A stretch of DNA of 64,000 bases, taken from contig MNCI01009318.1 of NCBI GenBank assembly GCA_015680685.1, forward strand, positions 187,018 through 251,017, written 5' to 3'. Below the pieces are notes generated by a model, which saw nothing but the letters and a program-made list of their open reading frames with translations, was not told where the DNA came from and did not search any database. Made by a program: the position numbers and the translations under genes. Shown piece by piece: positions 33,640 to 44,537 of the stretch. Each line of letters begins with the position of its first letter. The first letter of the stretch is position 1. This DNA is from Gnetum montanum (lineage: Eukaryota > Streptophyta > Gnetopsida > Gnetales > Gnetaceae).

Positions 33640-34420
33640 AATCATTGGTGTACACTAAGTGATTCGGTTGAATTTTGTACACTTTAGCTCTCTAAGTACA
33701 TTAGAGCTAGGTAGTGAATATTAAGGACATGATTGTTGTCTTCTCAATTTCACTTGTGAAGTATAAGTGTATGGTTAAGTGTAACTAAGGCATATGATAT
33801 TTATCATTTTATATTTTATTGTTTAAATCACCTATGTGCTAGAAAATAAAGTAAGTGAATATTTGAGTAATCTAGTAACTAACTAAAATCTTAACTAATC
33901 CTAACAAAAGCACCTATTCCCATTTATCATACACATCTTGAACCATGTTACAATGTTATTTCATTATCAAGCATTAAGTGCTATTGAAATTATCAAACGT
34001 TAATATATGCTAGAAATGGTCATAGTTATGTGATTTAATTAATTAATCCAATGCATTAAGGTAAACTACACAAATAATAAATGCATTTTAAGAAAACATT
34101 AATCTATTTCTAAATGCTGCAAGCTTTGTGAAGAAAGTTTATCTTTATTGCTGATCACACCAAGGTGCTTAGGTACATTAGTGTTCTAATAAAGATCTGC
34201 ACACTTCTCACTCCTACTATAGGTACTTAGAAAATATTCTAACCATCAAATGAACAAAATTCAAGAGCTTCACTAGGATACTAACTATGAGATGTCATAA
34301 ATGTAGCTAGTGAGCATGTATTTATAGGCAATGACTGACATTGTGTTACCTAGGTCACGTCAACAATGGGATCACATCGATAACATCCCATTGACACAAC
34401 CCAAGGAAGATGCTTCATCA
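33640..34420 (-). repeat. Gy-D LTR copy 1
   Basis: On the minus strand it starts TGATGAAGCATC after TATGGTGGTA. It aligns with copies at 35680-36671 and 39925-40531 plus 58788-59052. Shared blocks are GCACCTATTCCCA, ACACATCTTGAAC and the GAAAATATTCTA block. The outer end is approximate. Confidence 0.65.
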
Positions 34421-34679
34421 TACCACCATAATTGAATGGAAACTTGTCCTCAAGTGAACAAAAGAAGGAACAAGTTCTTTATAAAATTTTGGAAAGATAT
34501 GGGATTATTGGCTAACTACAAACACAAAATTGACACAAACAAAAACTCAATCCCCAAGTATATGAATTTACAATCATTACAAAAATTGGTATTCATGACA
34601 ACAGAATTGAACATCATAACAAAAATTGATAGTACAACTCCTCTGATAGCTTAGAGACAAGGAAGAAAATTAGATGATC

Positions 34680-35640
34680 CTAGGTGGTGGAGGTTCTTGA
34701 GGTGCCAAAGGATCTTCTCCTACTTCTGGTGCACATGGTTATTAAGGTGGTGGCTGTGGCTATCCTACTGTAGATACAACTTTTGGTAAAAGACAAAAAG
34801 CATTTAGCAATGCTTTCATCTTCTCCTCCTTACTCTTGGGATCATGCATAGTCCACAACATCGCCAATTTGGGTTGGTATGGAAACATCCCAAGAACAAC
34901 GCATTGTACAGAACAACTCCTTAACATTGACAAACCAAGCAACAAACTGTTTGTGTTTAATGTCGAATGCACTAAGTACATTCTATAGCTCCTAGTAGTC
35001 ATTCATTCTTTTGGCCAGGTTCTTTGCTATTGATCTTTAATTAGTGAACTTTGCCTTAAGAACCTTGAGTTTTGCATTTGCTATCTCAAGCTTCTACTTA
35101 GTCTCTTTATGATGCTTGAACTATACCTTGTACAGAAGGTACAAGGTAGTCACTTACCTCTCCAACTCTAACCTTGGCATTCCAGTGATCAACATTGTCA
35201 GGTTTGAGTAATAAAGGTTGGTAAGCTTCATATACCCCATCATCTCCTCGATTTGTAGCTCCTTGAGGCAGATCACAGCTTTGTTGTATGCATTCAGTCC
35301 ATCAAAGATGGGATGCCAAACATCACCTCCTTGTTGGAGCTTATGAAGGCCCTCATTCACCTTCGCCTTCACTAGTTGGATGTGTTTTTCATTTATCTCC
35401 TTTTGTAAGCCAACTAGATCCCTATAATGGTTCTTAACACTTTTGAACTTAAGGGCCTCATTTTTCTAGGTAGTAATTTCAATGGCAGATTTCTGGAAAA
35501 GGGCACGTACCTCCTCCATCAAGAGATTTCAATTCTCTGCAATCAACCTCCTCAATTCAATGTTTACTCTAGTAAGCTACTCTTATTGATATTAGATGAT
35601 TTTAGCCATATATTCTTTTTGTAGCTCGACATTTTGTAGG
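34680..35640 (-). pseudogene. Gy-D helical (gag-like?) coding region
   Basis: The minus strand encodes KVNEGLHKLQQGGDVW, IFDGLNAYNKAVICLKELQI and MKLTNLYYSNLTMLITGMP. After a stop, long lysine/leucine-rich helical stretches (KLEIANAKLKVLKAKF) and a proline-rich end (EDPLAPQEPPPPRII) follow. I do not recognise the family. Position directly inside the 5' LTR suggests a gag-like or extra protein with a coiled coil. Confidence 0.45.
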
Positions 35641-35679
35641 CGATGGTTTTCTTAGGTTACTAATGAGTGGAGAGGTACC

Positions 35680-36671
35680 CCTACACTCAACCATACAAAA
35701 CGAGCGTAGCATGCGTAATCTGATCAAACTCCACAGACTAAATGCCTAAATGCCCCATGGAACACTTGGGGTTAATCATTCGTTATCTTCCCAGACTTAC
35801 TTGTATGTGTCACGATGTATGGTTAAGCAAGTCTGAGGTATATGAATTTTTATGGTCTTTTATGTTTTTCTCCTATGCTATCGAGGTGAAGGGTTGAGAG
35901 AGCTAACTAACTCTAACTAAGGACTATGTCTAAATTAACTAGCGTCAGCATCTGTTCCCACTTACCGTACACACCCTGAACTATGCAACTATGGCTACCA
36001 AATGCTAATCGTTACTGGGATCACCGCACATAACACACGTGCTCTAAGTGATCGTACTAAGGCACCTAACTAGCCTAAACATGATGAGTAGCTAATTTCT
36101 TGACTAGCCGTACACATTCGTAGATGCTCATAATCAAGTCGTACTCATCCCGCATTCTAGGAGTTGAGGGTAAGAGAGACTAATCCCGATGAGCAGCCGA
36201 TTCCTTGATTAGTCGTACACATTCGTCAATGCTCATAATCAAGTAGTACTCATGCCATGCTAATGCAAGTAATAAATAATGGGTAGGAAATAACATGTAA
36301 TAAACCTATTCCATGCATTGCAAGGTTTATCCACAAAGCTCGTATTTATTGCCGTACATAACTTGCATTCAGGTACAAAGCTGCTCGAATAAAGATCCAT
36401 TCACTTGGGGACTCCTACTGCAGGCACATGGAAAATATTCTATCTCTGGAGTGATCAAACTGCCAGAGTTTTCCTACTTCTAGCCTAGGATGGAAAATAA
36501 GGGGAGTGCCACCTCTTATTTATAGATTTGGTGGAGGACCGTGATATCGCATAAGTAATATCGCAAGGGACAATGTGATATCACGTACGCGATATCACAT
36601 AGGATGCGATATTGCGGTGGTCGCGATATTGCGTACGTGATATCGCGGCTTGTGCGAATTGTGTCTCATCA
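35680..36671 (-). repeat. Gy-D LTR copy 2
   Basis: On the minus strand it starts TGATGAGACACAATTCGCAC, immediately after the polypurine tract CATGGGGGTA (36672-36681). It holds GATATC dyads and then a TATA box (TCTATAAATAAGAGG at about 36530-36515) in the order expected of U3 and a core promoter. Confidence 0.78.
36510..36660 (-). promoter_or_regulatory. Gy-D LTR promoter: GATATC dyads plus TATA box
   Basis: At least six dyads of the type GCGATATTGCG, ACGCGATATCAC or CGTGATATCGCG stand at 36541-36650, followed on the minus strand by TATAAATAAGAGG. The arrangement repeats at 38830-38945 and at 63665-63720, so the dyads are a fixed part of this LTR. Confidence 0.65.
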
Positions 36672-38419
36672 TACCCCCATGACTGAATGAAAACTCGTCC
36701 TTGAGTTCCTTACAATAATATCGAGAAGATATGGAATTATTGAGGGGAATGAAACTAATGGGATGACATGTGAACGGATCATTATTACAAGACTTGACAA
36801 AACTAGTGTTCATGACAACAAGGGTGAACACCTTATTACAATGAGATCAGGCCTTTGTTGGCAACTAAGAAAGAGCGAGAGAGAAAGAAGTGTTGCTGCT
36901 ACTAATGCCAAGATTGCGCCTTTGTTGTTCATCCATAAGCATGCCATCGATCTTGCTCCTTGCATAGCTGCTTCAATGTTGCTCCATTCCAAGTGTTTGC
37001 TCCAGATCCAATCCGTTGTTGCATGTCTACCATCTGCACACACAACACAATCTTATATTAGCAAGGGTAAATGAATCATCATGGAATTGATACCTTGCTT
37101 TGGTGTAAGTCCATTGGCTAGGTTGTGGTATGGCTGATATGGATTTGGGAATATATTAATGGTGACTACCAAAGGTGTAGGGGTTACGAAGAAACTCAAA
37201 AAAATTTTGAGGCTAGGAGAAAATTGAAAAAATCAGGCCCTGTACCCCCATGACTAATCGCGAACCTCCGGTAGCGTTAAAATGGAGAAGGAAAAGGAGG
37301 AAGAAAGATAGATAAAAAGGGAAAATTATGACATCAATGAAATAGATGTCAATATGGTAATGAACAAAATAAAATTAATTGCACAATGTTAGGGGAAAGA
37401 AGTTACCGGATGCTCCAAATAGGAATGTCAGTGGGTCCTCCCCAAAGCAGGCTTATGCCCTTAATGCCCTGACAAACCCACATTCAAAGAGCCTGGAGGC
37501 TCTAGGAATGTTATTTGGAACAAGAGTTAAAGTCTTAACCACAAGAATTTACCAAAAAGAAAACAATGCATTAACCAAAATATATACACTAATGATACAA
37601 CCGGCAATGAGGTGAACAATGGAGAGAAGGGTGGAGAGAAGAGGATGGAATGGAATCCCAAGAACAAGGTGGTGTACAGCCCCTTGTGTGTTTCATGATT
37701 AATGTGACGTAGCAAATCTCATTTCAACTCCAACCTCAAACCAACCACATCTAGTGACTTCACATCAATGCATTCAGCTGAACCATCCACTTGGATAACA
37801 AGGATATATCGCCAAAGAGCCACCACCATTTTGACGAAACAAATGAGAGAATGGGAAGCAAGAAGGGCCTTAGTTAGAGGAAACACTTTGGGTTCCATAA
37901 CCAGTGCTTGTAGCCCAAGTTTATTTGTCTAAGGGGTGTGCTTTGAATTCTCACTTTATTTTTGTTTTGTTTTGTGTTTTTATACATGAGAACCACACCA
38001 TGCAAAGACTTCTTATTTTTATTGTCTCAACTTCCGATAATTGGGGTAACATCGGAATGGCAAGAAAACTCAAGAGGAAAACATCCAAGCACCCAAGAGA
38101 ATGACCAACACAAAAGCATCAAGTTCCCTTGAAGTCACACCCTTTTCAATCCTTGAGTCCTTCCTTAGTTTGAGAAATGCCCAGTCACCAATTCGTTTAA
38201 GTTCTTATTAAGAAGGGGACTCTACATTTCCAAGCAGAGAGAGACCATAGAAACTGGTAGATGGATGGATGAAGTGGCTTCATTACCTGCCATATCAAAA
38301 GGACATACCTTAGTATCAACATTCTGACTTAAAGGTAAAAACCAAACATGAGCAATCAATATGAAAATAGTTCATACCATCATTCCGAACACTTATTATG
38401 GGACAAACTTACATGGTGG

Positions 38420-38420
<1 letters not shown>

Positions 38421-38453
<33 letters not shown>
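38421..38453. repeat. (AC)n microsatellite
   Basis: About 16 AC units in a row. Confidence 0.95.
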
Positions 38454-38459
<6 letters not shown>

Positions 38460-38461
38460 GG

Positions 38462-38618
38462 AAAAGTATAACGATGTTGTAAAAAAAAAACTAGAAAAGT
38501 TAAAGAAATTTGTAAAAAAAAATTTAGAAAAGTTAAAGAAATTTGTAAAAAAAAAAACATGTAAAACAAAAACGTTGTAAAAAAAATGTGTAAAACAAAA
38601 ACGTTGTAAAAAAAAAAC
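38462..38618. repeat. A-rich short tandem repeats
   Basis: Repeats of GAAAAGTTAAAGAAATTTGT plus an A-run, then ACAAAAACGTTGTAA plus an A-run twice. A related, more decayed series stands at 60770-60950 in the other copy of this region. Confidence 0.85.
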
Positions 38619-38699
38619 TTAAAAGAACTGAGGGCCCCATACAATTAGCATAGGTGGCCATCTCCCCCATGACTGAGTTGTAAGGGAGAGATCTGAAAT

Positions 38700-38960
38700 A
38701 ATGAATGTCTATTTGAATTTCCTACTCTCTATCTCTAGAGTGATCAAACTACCAGAGTTTCCCTACTTCTAGCCTAGGATGGAAAATAAGGAGAGTGTCG
38801 CCTCTTATTTATAGATTTGATGGCGAACCGCGATATCGCATATGCGATATCGTAGGGGACGATGGGATATCACATACACGATATCACCTAGGATGCGATA
38901 TTGCGACGGCTATGATATTGCATATGCGATATCGTGGCTTGTGTGAATCGCGTCTCATCA
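38700..38960 (-). repeat. Gy-D LTR fragment (U3 part)
   Basis: On the minus strand it starts TGATGAGACGCGATTC at 38960 and carries the GATATC dyads and TATAAATAAGAGG. It is cut off near 38700. No polypurine tract precedes it, so it was brought here by insertion or recombination. Confidence 0.7.
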
Positions 38961-38969
38961 GTTAGCCTT

Positions 38970-39920
38970 ATGTTCTCCTAGCGAACCTCTAACAAGTCCT
39001 TTTGAATATTGTAAGCAGCGTTATTAGCTAAGGATTACTCAAAGATCATCAACTCCTTTACATACTTAGCCTCTTGGAGTTTTTAAGATTGATTGGCTAA
39101 GTATAGTGGGATTAGCGAGGTAAGCTTTGAGTTTTTCAACTTTGGTAGCTAAGCATTGAATCTCAGCTCAAGCTATTTTTAGTTGGGCATTGGTAATGAG
39201 AACTTTTCCCTTAACCTTAAGAAACTCTAACTAGTTGTTTGCGATGATTTTTTGAGATATCAAAGATATCCATAATTGGTTTCTCAATTCCTACCAATCA
39301 GTTCAATAACTCTTCATGCTAGGTTACATTGAATCTCCCACTTGGTGCTTCTATAGACACCTACATGTCTCTAAGTGCACCAACATTTATTATAGATGTT
39401 GTAAGGGTGTTGAGCGCATCAACCACTTTGTCAACTACCACCTCTATCACTATCTCCTATCCTTGGTGCTACATCACTAAAATAGTTGGCTCCTCACCCT
39501 TCTCTAAATGCACTAAAAAGATAGCGTAATTCTCAAAGATTTCTAGGAATTGCTATTGTTGAGAGAGAGATACAGTTACCTCTCAAGCACTAGGATGCAA
39601 TCTTTTGAGCACCTACATTCTTTGAGCAAACGACATTGGGTTTGAACCCTCCATCTTATTGATGGATCATGCAACCTCATTGAGATGACTCAATGCGAGT
39701 TTATAGATAGAGGGTTCACCACCACTCATTCTTGCCTGCTACTACTGCAGGAGTTTCTCATGGAGCTTTTACATGCACTCAACAATAACGAGGGACTCCA
39801 GCATTGTTTGCTCATGAGTGGGTGGTGGTGGTGGCTGCTCCTCTTTGATCACCTTAGTAGGGACTTTGTCCTTCATCATTTCTGCCCAAGAGGTGTGATG
39901 AGTAGTGAGGTGCCCCTAGT
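38970..39920 (-). pseudogene. Gy-D helical coding region, second copy (decayed)
   Basis: The minus strand gives EEQPPPPPTHEQTMLESLVI near the LTR, then broken helical segments including EPTILVM and VVVDKVVDALNTL. Position next to an LTR matches 34680-35640, but residue similarity is weak. Not recognised. Confidence 0.35.
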
Positions 39921-39924
39921 CCCA

Positions 39925-40531
39925 ACCATACAAATCACTAAGGCGTTCATGTGTGATCTGGTCGAATTCCATGAACCTATAGTTCTCTAGTGCACTAATT
40001 CTCTAAGAAGTGAAATGGGCATTGAGAACATTCATTGTCTTCCCAACTATACTTGTGAAGCTCAAGGATATGATTTAAGTGTAATTGAGGCACATGATTT
40101 TTATCATTTTTATGTTTTGTACGTTTAATCATCCACAAAAAGAATGGAAGGTAGAGGAATTTAATATCTGATTATTCTACTTCCTAGCTAGCCTAACATA
40201 AGTACCCATTCCCACTTTCCAGACACATCCTAAACACGTATAGCATTACTAGGCTACCAAATGTTAAGTGTTTTTGGGTTACCAAGTGCTACACATATGC
40301 TTGAGGTGGTCATGCTTGTGTTCATTAACAACTAAAAATTAATTTCTTAATTAAAGCACATTGAAATGAAGTACATTAAAATAAAGTAAGTGAATATTAA
40401 ATGCATCAAGGAAACATTTAATCTATTCTCAGTGTTGCAAGGATGATCAAAAGGGTTCATTTTTATTCTTGTCACACTGTTGTGCTTAGGTACATAAGTT
40501 CTTGAACAAAGATCCATATACACTTAGACTC
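39925..40531 (-). repeat. Gy-D LTR copy 3, part split off by Tat-C
   Basis: The outer half of an LTR whose U3 half is at 58788-59052. Joining AAGATCCATATACACTTAG here with the sequence after 58787 restores the order seen at 36383-36440 in copy 2 (AAGATCCATTCACTTGGGGA and then CTCCTACTGCAGG). Tat-C was inserted inside this LTR. Confidence 0.82.
40527..40531. repeat. Target-site duplication GACTC, left copy (Tat-C)
   Basis: Repeated exactly at 58788-58792 after the other LTR. Confidence 0.88.
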
Positions 40532-41754
40532 TATACCGCCTGAAATCGTCGGTCTTTGGCTGGAAGGAAAATAGAGGTCGTGGGATCGCAGGACGAGAAC
40601 AGAAGACCCTGCCTTCACCTAAGGGCGAGCTAGAATGCACGAAGGCAGAGTACCTTGGGTGGTCCGCGTGCGGATCAGACAAGGATTTCCCCACGCGTAT
40701 GCAAAGTGCTGTACACTGGGTTATGCGTGAACGATGCAGCGAGCGTAAACAAAGCGTAAACGACGTAAAACCGATGCGAACAGAGCATGAGCGTAAACGG
40801 GTACGAACAGAATGCATGGTACAAGTTGACGTAAAACTGTAAAATGTAAACAATCTTACGCAGCAAATGTAAACAATGGTATTACAGAGTTAGAGTACAG
40901 TGCACCGGTCTAACGCAGTCGTGAGGGACACAAGGCGGATGAAAAGTCCCGGCGTATGCAGGAATGACTCAGCTGGTTCGCAAAACAGGCGGAGCGTAGA
41001 GATTGTGTACGATGTACAGGGCCAGCATAAGAGGGTTCCAGCTCTTGTGCGCAGCGTAAATGTTCTCTGGTATGCTCTGGGATTTATCCAACCGACCTTG
41101 GTAAGGTGGAAAATCGGGGTTTTTATACAGGTTGTTACGCTAGACTCGGGTTGGGCGACACGTGGCACGTTGACCGAGTGCACACAATTTACAAATGCAC
41201 AATATTACAAGTGTTGGACGTATATGCTGGGCGTATACGCTGTATCAGGTCGGTGTATACGCTGGATGCGCTGAGCGTGTCTGAATGTGGGTGAGGATGT
41301 TGTGGGATGGGCGTATACGCTGGGCGGATGCAAGGCGTATACGCCAATGGATGTTGGTGTATACGCTGGGCGTATATGCCGAAGGATGGCCACTTGCTTC
41401 AATTCTTGCTCTTTGGTGTTGTCTTCATCCTACCTTTGGAGATTCCGTGCTGGCGGTAAACCTTTGCCGTACACCGGGCGTGCGAGTTGGATGTCTACGT
41501 TGGGCGTATACGCTGGAAATTCGAGTGTCTACGCTGGCAAGCGTATACGTTGTGGATTCGAGCATCTACACTGGGGATGTCCTTGAGCGTAGACACCGGG
41601 CGTATACGCTGGTGCCGGATACTTAGTGAAAATGAAGCTGTTTGACCTCCAAATTTGCAATGTGTGACGCCCACTATAGCCATGGTTGTCTATGGGTCCC
41701 AGGGACCGATTTTTTGTTGGACAAGTATTAAGCACAGAATTTTGTGGTGTTTCA
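40532..41754 (-). repeat. Tat-C 3' LTR
   Basis: It aligns with 57482-58787 throughout. On the plus strand it runs TATACCGCC (TG decayed to TA) to GTGTTTCA. It contains many GCGTATACGCTGG words at 41216-41600. Confidence 0.94.
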
Positions 41755-41772
41755 TTGGCCCCTCTTTGTTGA
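41755..41772 (-). other. Polypurine tract of Tat-C
   Basis: The minus strand reads CAACAAAGAGGGGCCAA directly before the LTR start TGAAACACC. Confidence 0.88.
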
Positions 41773-42830
41773 CGCTTAGAGGAATCGACCCGAGAAGCAT
41801 CGACAAAGAAGTGCAAAACACCACAAGCAACTTGATAAAGACGTTGCCCGCTGCCACTTGACAAGACTTCATTGCACCGTGTTCAGTAGTACATGGGATC
41901 AGGAAAGTGAAATTTGTAGCTAATAGGAGGATAGAGATCACGGTGATTGGTGACTGCCCAAAGAATTGTGTCGTGGATAGGGGATGTTCGAATATGTGGC
42001 ATGATGATCTTTGCCAATAGCCAATGTTTTAGCAGACTCGGAGTTCAGACATGCAATGTGCGTCCTTGGGCCGAATAGGACCCTCGATTACTTTTCGAGG
42101 AAATCCTGTTGGTGGGGCCAAAGCTACGGGAGGATGTGTTACATGCTTTGGAAGAACAGGGCCCATGTTTAGTGTTCTGGGGAACCTGTTGGCGGGGAGC
42201 CAAAGCCATGCAACTGGATATTTTTTGACCATTTTGAACATGAGTACTTGGTTGTGAGACAACTACCTTCCCGTCTGGGACTTATATGGGGAGTGCCCGG
42301 GGTCTCGATTTTTTTTTGTGGCGTAAACTTTTGCTCTGCTTTTGTACTCATGCATAGTTGTTGTGCTGCGTGTTGCAGCTGCTTTACAGTGGTACAATGT
42401 TTTAGATGTACTGGGCGTGTCGAGGGGATGCTGGGGTAAAATGTGTTGGCGAATGGATAAGGAATTGTGTTGATGAATGGGGGGATGTACTAGTGAATAG
42501 TTTGATTTAGTCCTACCAGGTATGCTACGAACATTGTCTTACCTTGCTGCTTACGGCGAAGTGCATCTTTGTGCGAAACTTCTGGGTGTCATCCTGCAAA
42601 CATAATGCCAAGGAGATAAGAAAAACCGTAAGCGAATAGATGAGCTTAGACTTACATGGCGGCCAATGGTGCAGAGATGCTGAAGGAAGGTAGGCATTGT
42701 GTTTAGATGACAGCAATACTGATAAGGGCGATTGATGGCGAGTGATGCAGTGAAGCTGATGAATGAGCATGGCGGCGGAGTGATGTGCCGGATGTGAACT
42801 TGTCAGTTTATAGTCTTGGCAGACTGTCAT
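41773..42830 (-). other. Tat-C 3' untranslated region
   Basis: On the minus strand at 42262-42029 two diverged copies of a ~28-residue unit are readable (WLPANRFPRTLNMGPVLPK and APPTGFPRKVIEGPIRPK), a direct repeat of about 84 bases. No other gene was recognised. Confidence 0.5.
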
Positions 42831-43250
42831 GGGTTAGTTTTATGTCATAACCCGTTGGACATTACCTGTTTAGCGTCGTGACAGACGTTACATTGCCAGT
42901 TTCTAGTCTTAGCGGACTATGGAGAGGCAAGCTAGTTTATAGTCTTAGCAGACCCGATTGGTTAGGATAGTGGCAGTTTATTGTCATGCTGGACAAATGC
43001 TAGTTTATTGTCCTTGCGGACGCTGTGGTATTAGTTTTAAGTCATAACCCAAGACTATTCTGTGGTATCAGTTTACCGTCATGACTCCAGGACAAGCTAT
43101 GGTATCAGTTTATAGTCGTAATTCCAGGACTTGCTGTGGTATCAATTTATAGTCATAATTCTAGGACTTGCTATGGTATCAGTTTATAGTCGTGATTCCA
43201 GGACTTGCTGTGGTATCAGTTTATAGTCGTGATTCCAGGACGAGCACGTA
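42830..43250. repeat. Array of the ~22-nt word after Tat-C integrase
   Basis: A dozen or so units of the types CAGTTTATAGTCTTGGCAGAC and ATCAGTTTATAGTCGTGATT. The last several (43070-43245) form a regular series with GGTATCAGTTTATAGTCGT and CCAGGACTTGCT. This occupies the same position as in Tat-A and Tat-B. Confidence 0.85.
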
Positions 43251-43263
43251 CCGGGGCTTGTAT

Positions 43264-44380
43264 TCAGATGTAGAATGGTTTTAGATACAGGTGATTGGTT
43301 GGATTGGCAAGCTCGTTCCCTTCCATGTCGGCTAGCTTGAATGCACCATTATCGAATGCTTTGATGACCACGTAAGGCCCTTCCCAGTTGGCTGAGAATT
43401 TGTTTGAATGTTCCCGAACAGCTTTGAGCACGAGGTCACCTTCTTTGATGGGGTGCTTGTTGATGTCATGTCGATGTCGCTGTCATTGTTGCTTTTGATA
43501 CCATTCGATTTGATCAAGCGCGTGTGTGCATTCCTCTTCTACCGAGTCGAGGTCAATGATACGTAGATTATTGTTTTGCTCATCGTCGAGGAGTCCGGAG
43601 AGTGTGATCCTTAATGATGGTACCTATAATTCTAGAGGCAAAACAGCTTCTGAACCATAAACAAGACTATATGGCATTTTACCTGTTGATGTTTGGTGTG
43701 TGGTGCAGTATGCCCATAATGCGTACACTAATTGCTCGTGCCATTTTCTTTTGCTTTGGGTCAGCATTTTCTTAAGTATTGTAACGATCGTCTTATTTGT
43801 TGCTTCTGCTTGCCCATTGCTCTGAGGATAGTAAGGAGAGGAAAATGAGTGTTTGATCCCCAGACTGTCGCAGAAATTTTTTGTTTCGGCATTGCTAAAT
43901 TGCAGGCCGTTGTCAGTGATGATTGCCATGGGAATGCCAAAATGGATTATTATGTTTTCAAGGATGAAATTGCACACGTGTTTAGATGTGGTCTTTCAGA
44001 GGGGAATAGCCTCAACCCACTTCGTGAAGTATTCAGTAGCGGTTATGATGAAACTGTGCCCTGTGGAAGACGAGGGTGTGATTGGTCCGATGAGGTCCAA
44101 ACCCCACTTTTGGAAGGGCCACGTGATCTGCACCGTGTGCAACTTGTTCGATGGGACATGGATTAGGTTACTATGCTTTTGGCAAGTGTCGCATGTTTTA
44201 ACCTTGGAGAGACAGTCATATTCTATATGTGGCCAATAATAGCCTAATTGTCTTATTTTCATTGGCATGGCTTTAGGCGCAATGTGTCCTCCGCATAGTC
44301 CCTCATGTATTTGTTCAACTATTGTTTGGGCATCAGCACTACTGACGCATGTTAGCAATATACCTTCGTAGGATCTGCGA
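43264..44380 (-). pseudogene. Tat-C integrase
   Basis: The zinc region has VEQIHEGLCGGHIAPKAM, VKTCDTCQKHSNLIHVPSNK. In the core, WPFQKWGLDLIGPITP holds the first aspartate, FGIPMAIITDNGLQFSNAET the second (DNG) and SPYYPQSNGQAEATNKTI the glutamate. The C-terminal module (about 43545-43264) has KEGDLVLKAVREHSNKFSAN, NWEGPYVVIKAFDNGAFKLA and ends KPFYI-stop. One TAG at about 43624 falls where Tat-B has CAG (LELQIPSL), a single-base nonsense change. A stop also follows the IPL of EAIPL at about 43996. The DDE residues are intact. Confidence 0.92.
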
Positions 44381-44537
44381 CACAATGTGTCCCCTACTAA
44401 GGTGTATTACTTGGAACGTTTTCGTACGGCATCCTTTTGTGCATTTGTTAGATGTCGNTACACAATGTGTCCGATACTAAGGTGTATTGCTTGGAACATT
44501 TTCGTACGGCGTCCTTTTGCGCATTTGTTAGGTGTCG
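44381..44537. repeat. 80-bp-period duplication with an embedded N
   Basis: 44381-44457 and 44461-44537 are two copies of a 77-base segment of the RNase H-integrase linker, differing at about seven positions. A single N stands at 44458. The period is not a multiple of three, so it breaks the pol frame. Either two allelic or paralogous reads were joined, or a local duplication has diverged. Confidence 0.85.

Larger units (their letters stand above)
33640..36671 (-). mobile_element. Gy-D short non-autonomous LTR unit
   Basis: In minus orientation it reads: LTR (36671-35680), a decayed helical coding region (35640-34680), a short piece with a polypurine-like TATGGTGGTA, then LTR (34420-33640). 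No protease, RT or integrase is present between the two LTRs. The same LTR at 36671 also serves as the 3' end of a further internal piece (36672-38690), so the units form a chain that shares LTRs. Confidence 0.6.
36672..38690 (-). other. Gy-D 3' internal non-coding region
   Basis: It matches 59053-61020 in blocks, including GGGAACCACACCATGCAAAG (37990 and about 60318) and CCATCTCCCCCATGA (38659 and about 60975). No supported coding region. It ends at the polypurine tract CATGGGGGTA next to the LTR. Confidence 0.65.

Noticed and set aside
33445-33645. Minus-strand frame ending in a valine run
   Set aside because: Produced by a CCACCA/CATGAC simple repeat, with no recognisable domain. Not supported as a gene.
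41216-41600. Regularly repeated GCGTATACGC, considered as a CRISPR array
   Set aside because: Spacing is irregular, the unit is about 10 bases and palindromic, it lies inside a retrotransposon LTR of a plant, and no cas-like genes exist.
40900-41626. Several overlapping open frames in both Tat-C LTRs, rich in VYA/RIRW repeats
   Set aside because: They are translations of the GCGTATACGC word in the LTR, appear on both strands in several frames and are not conserved between the LTR pair. Not genes.
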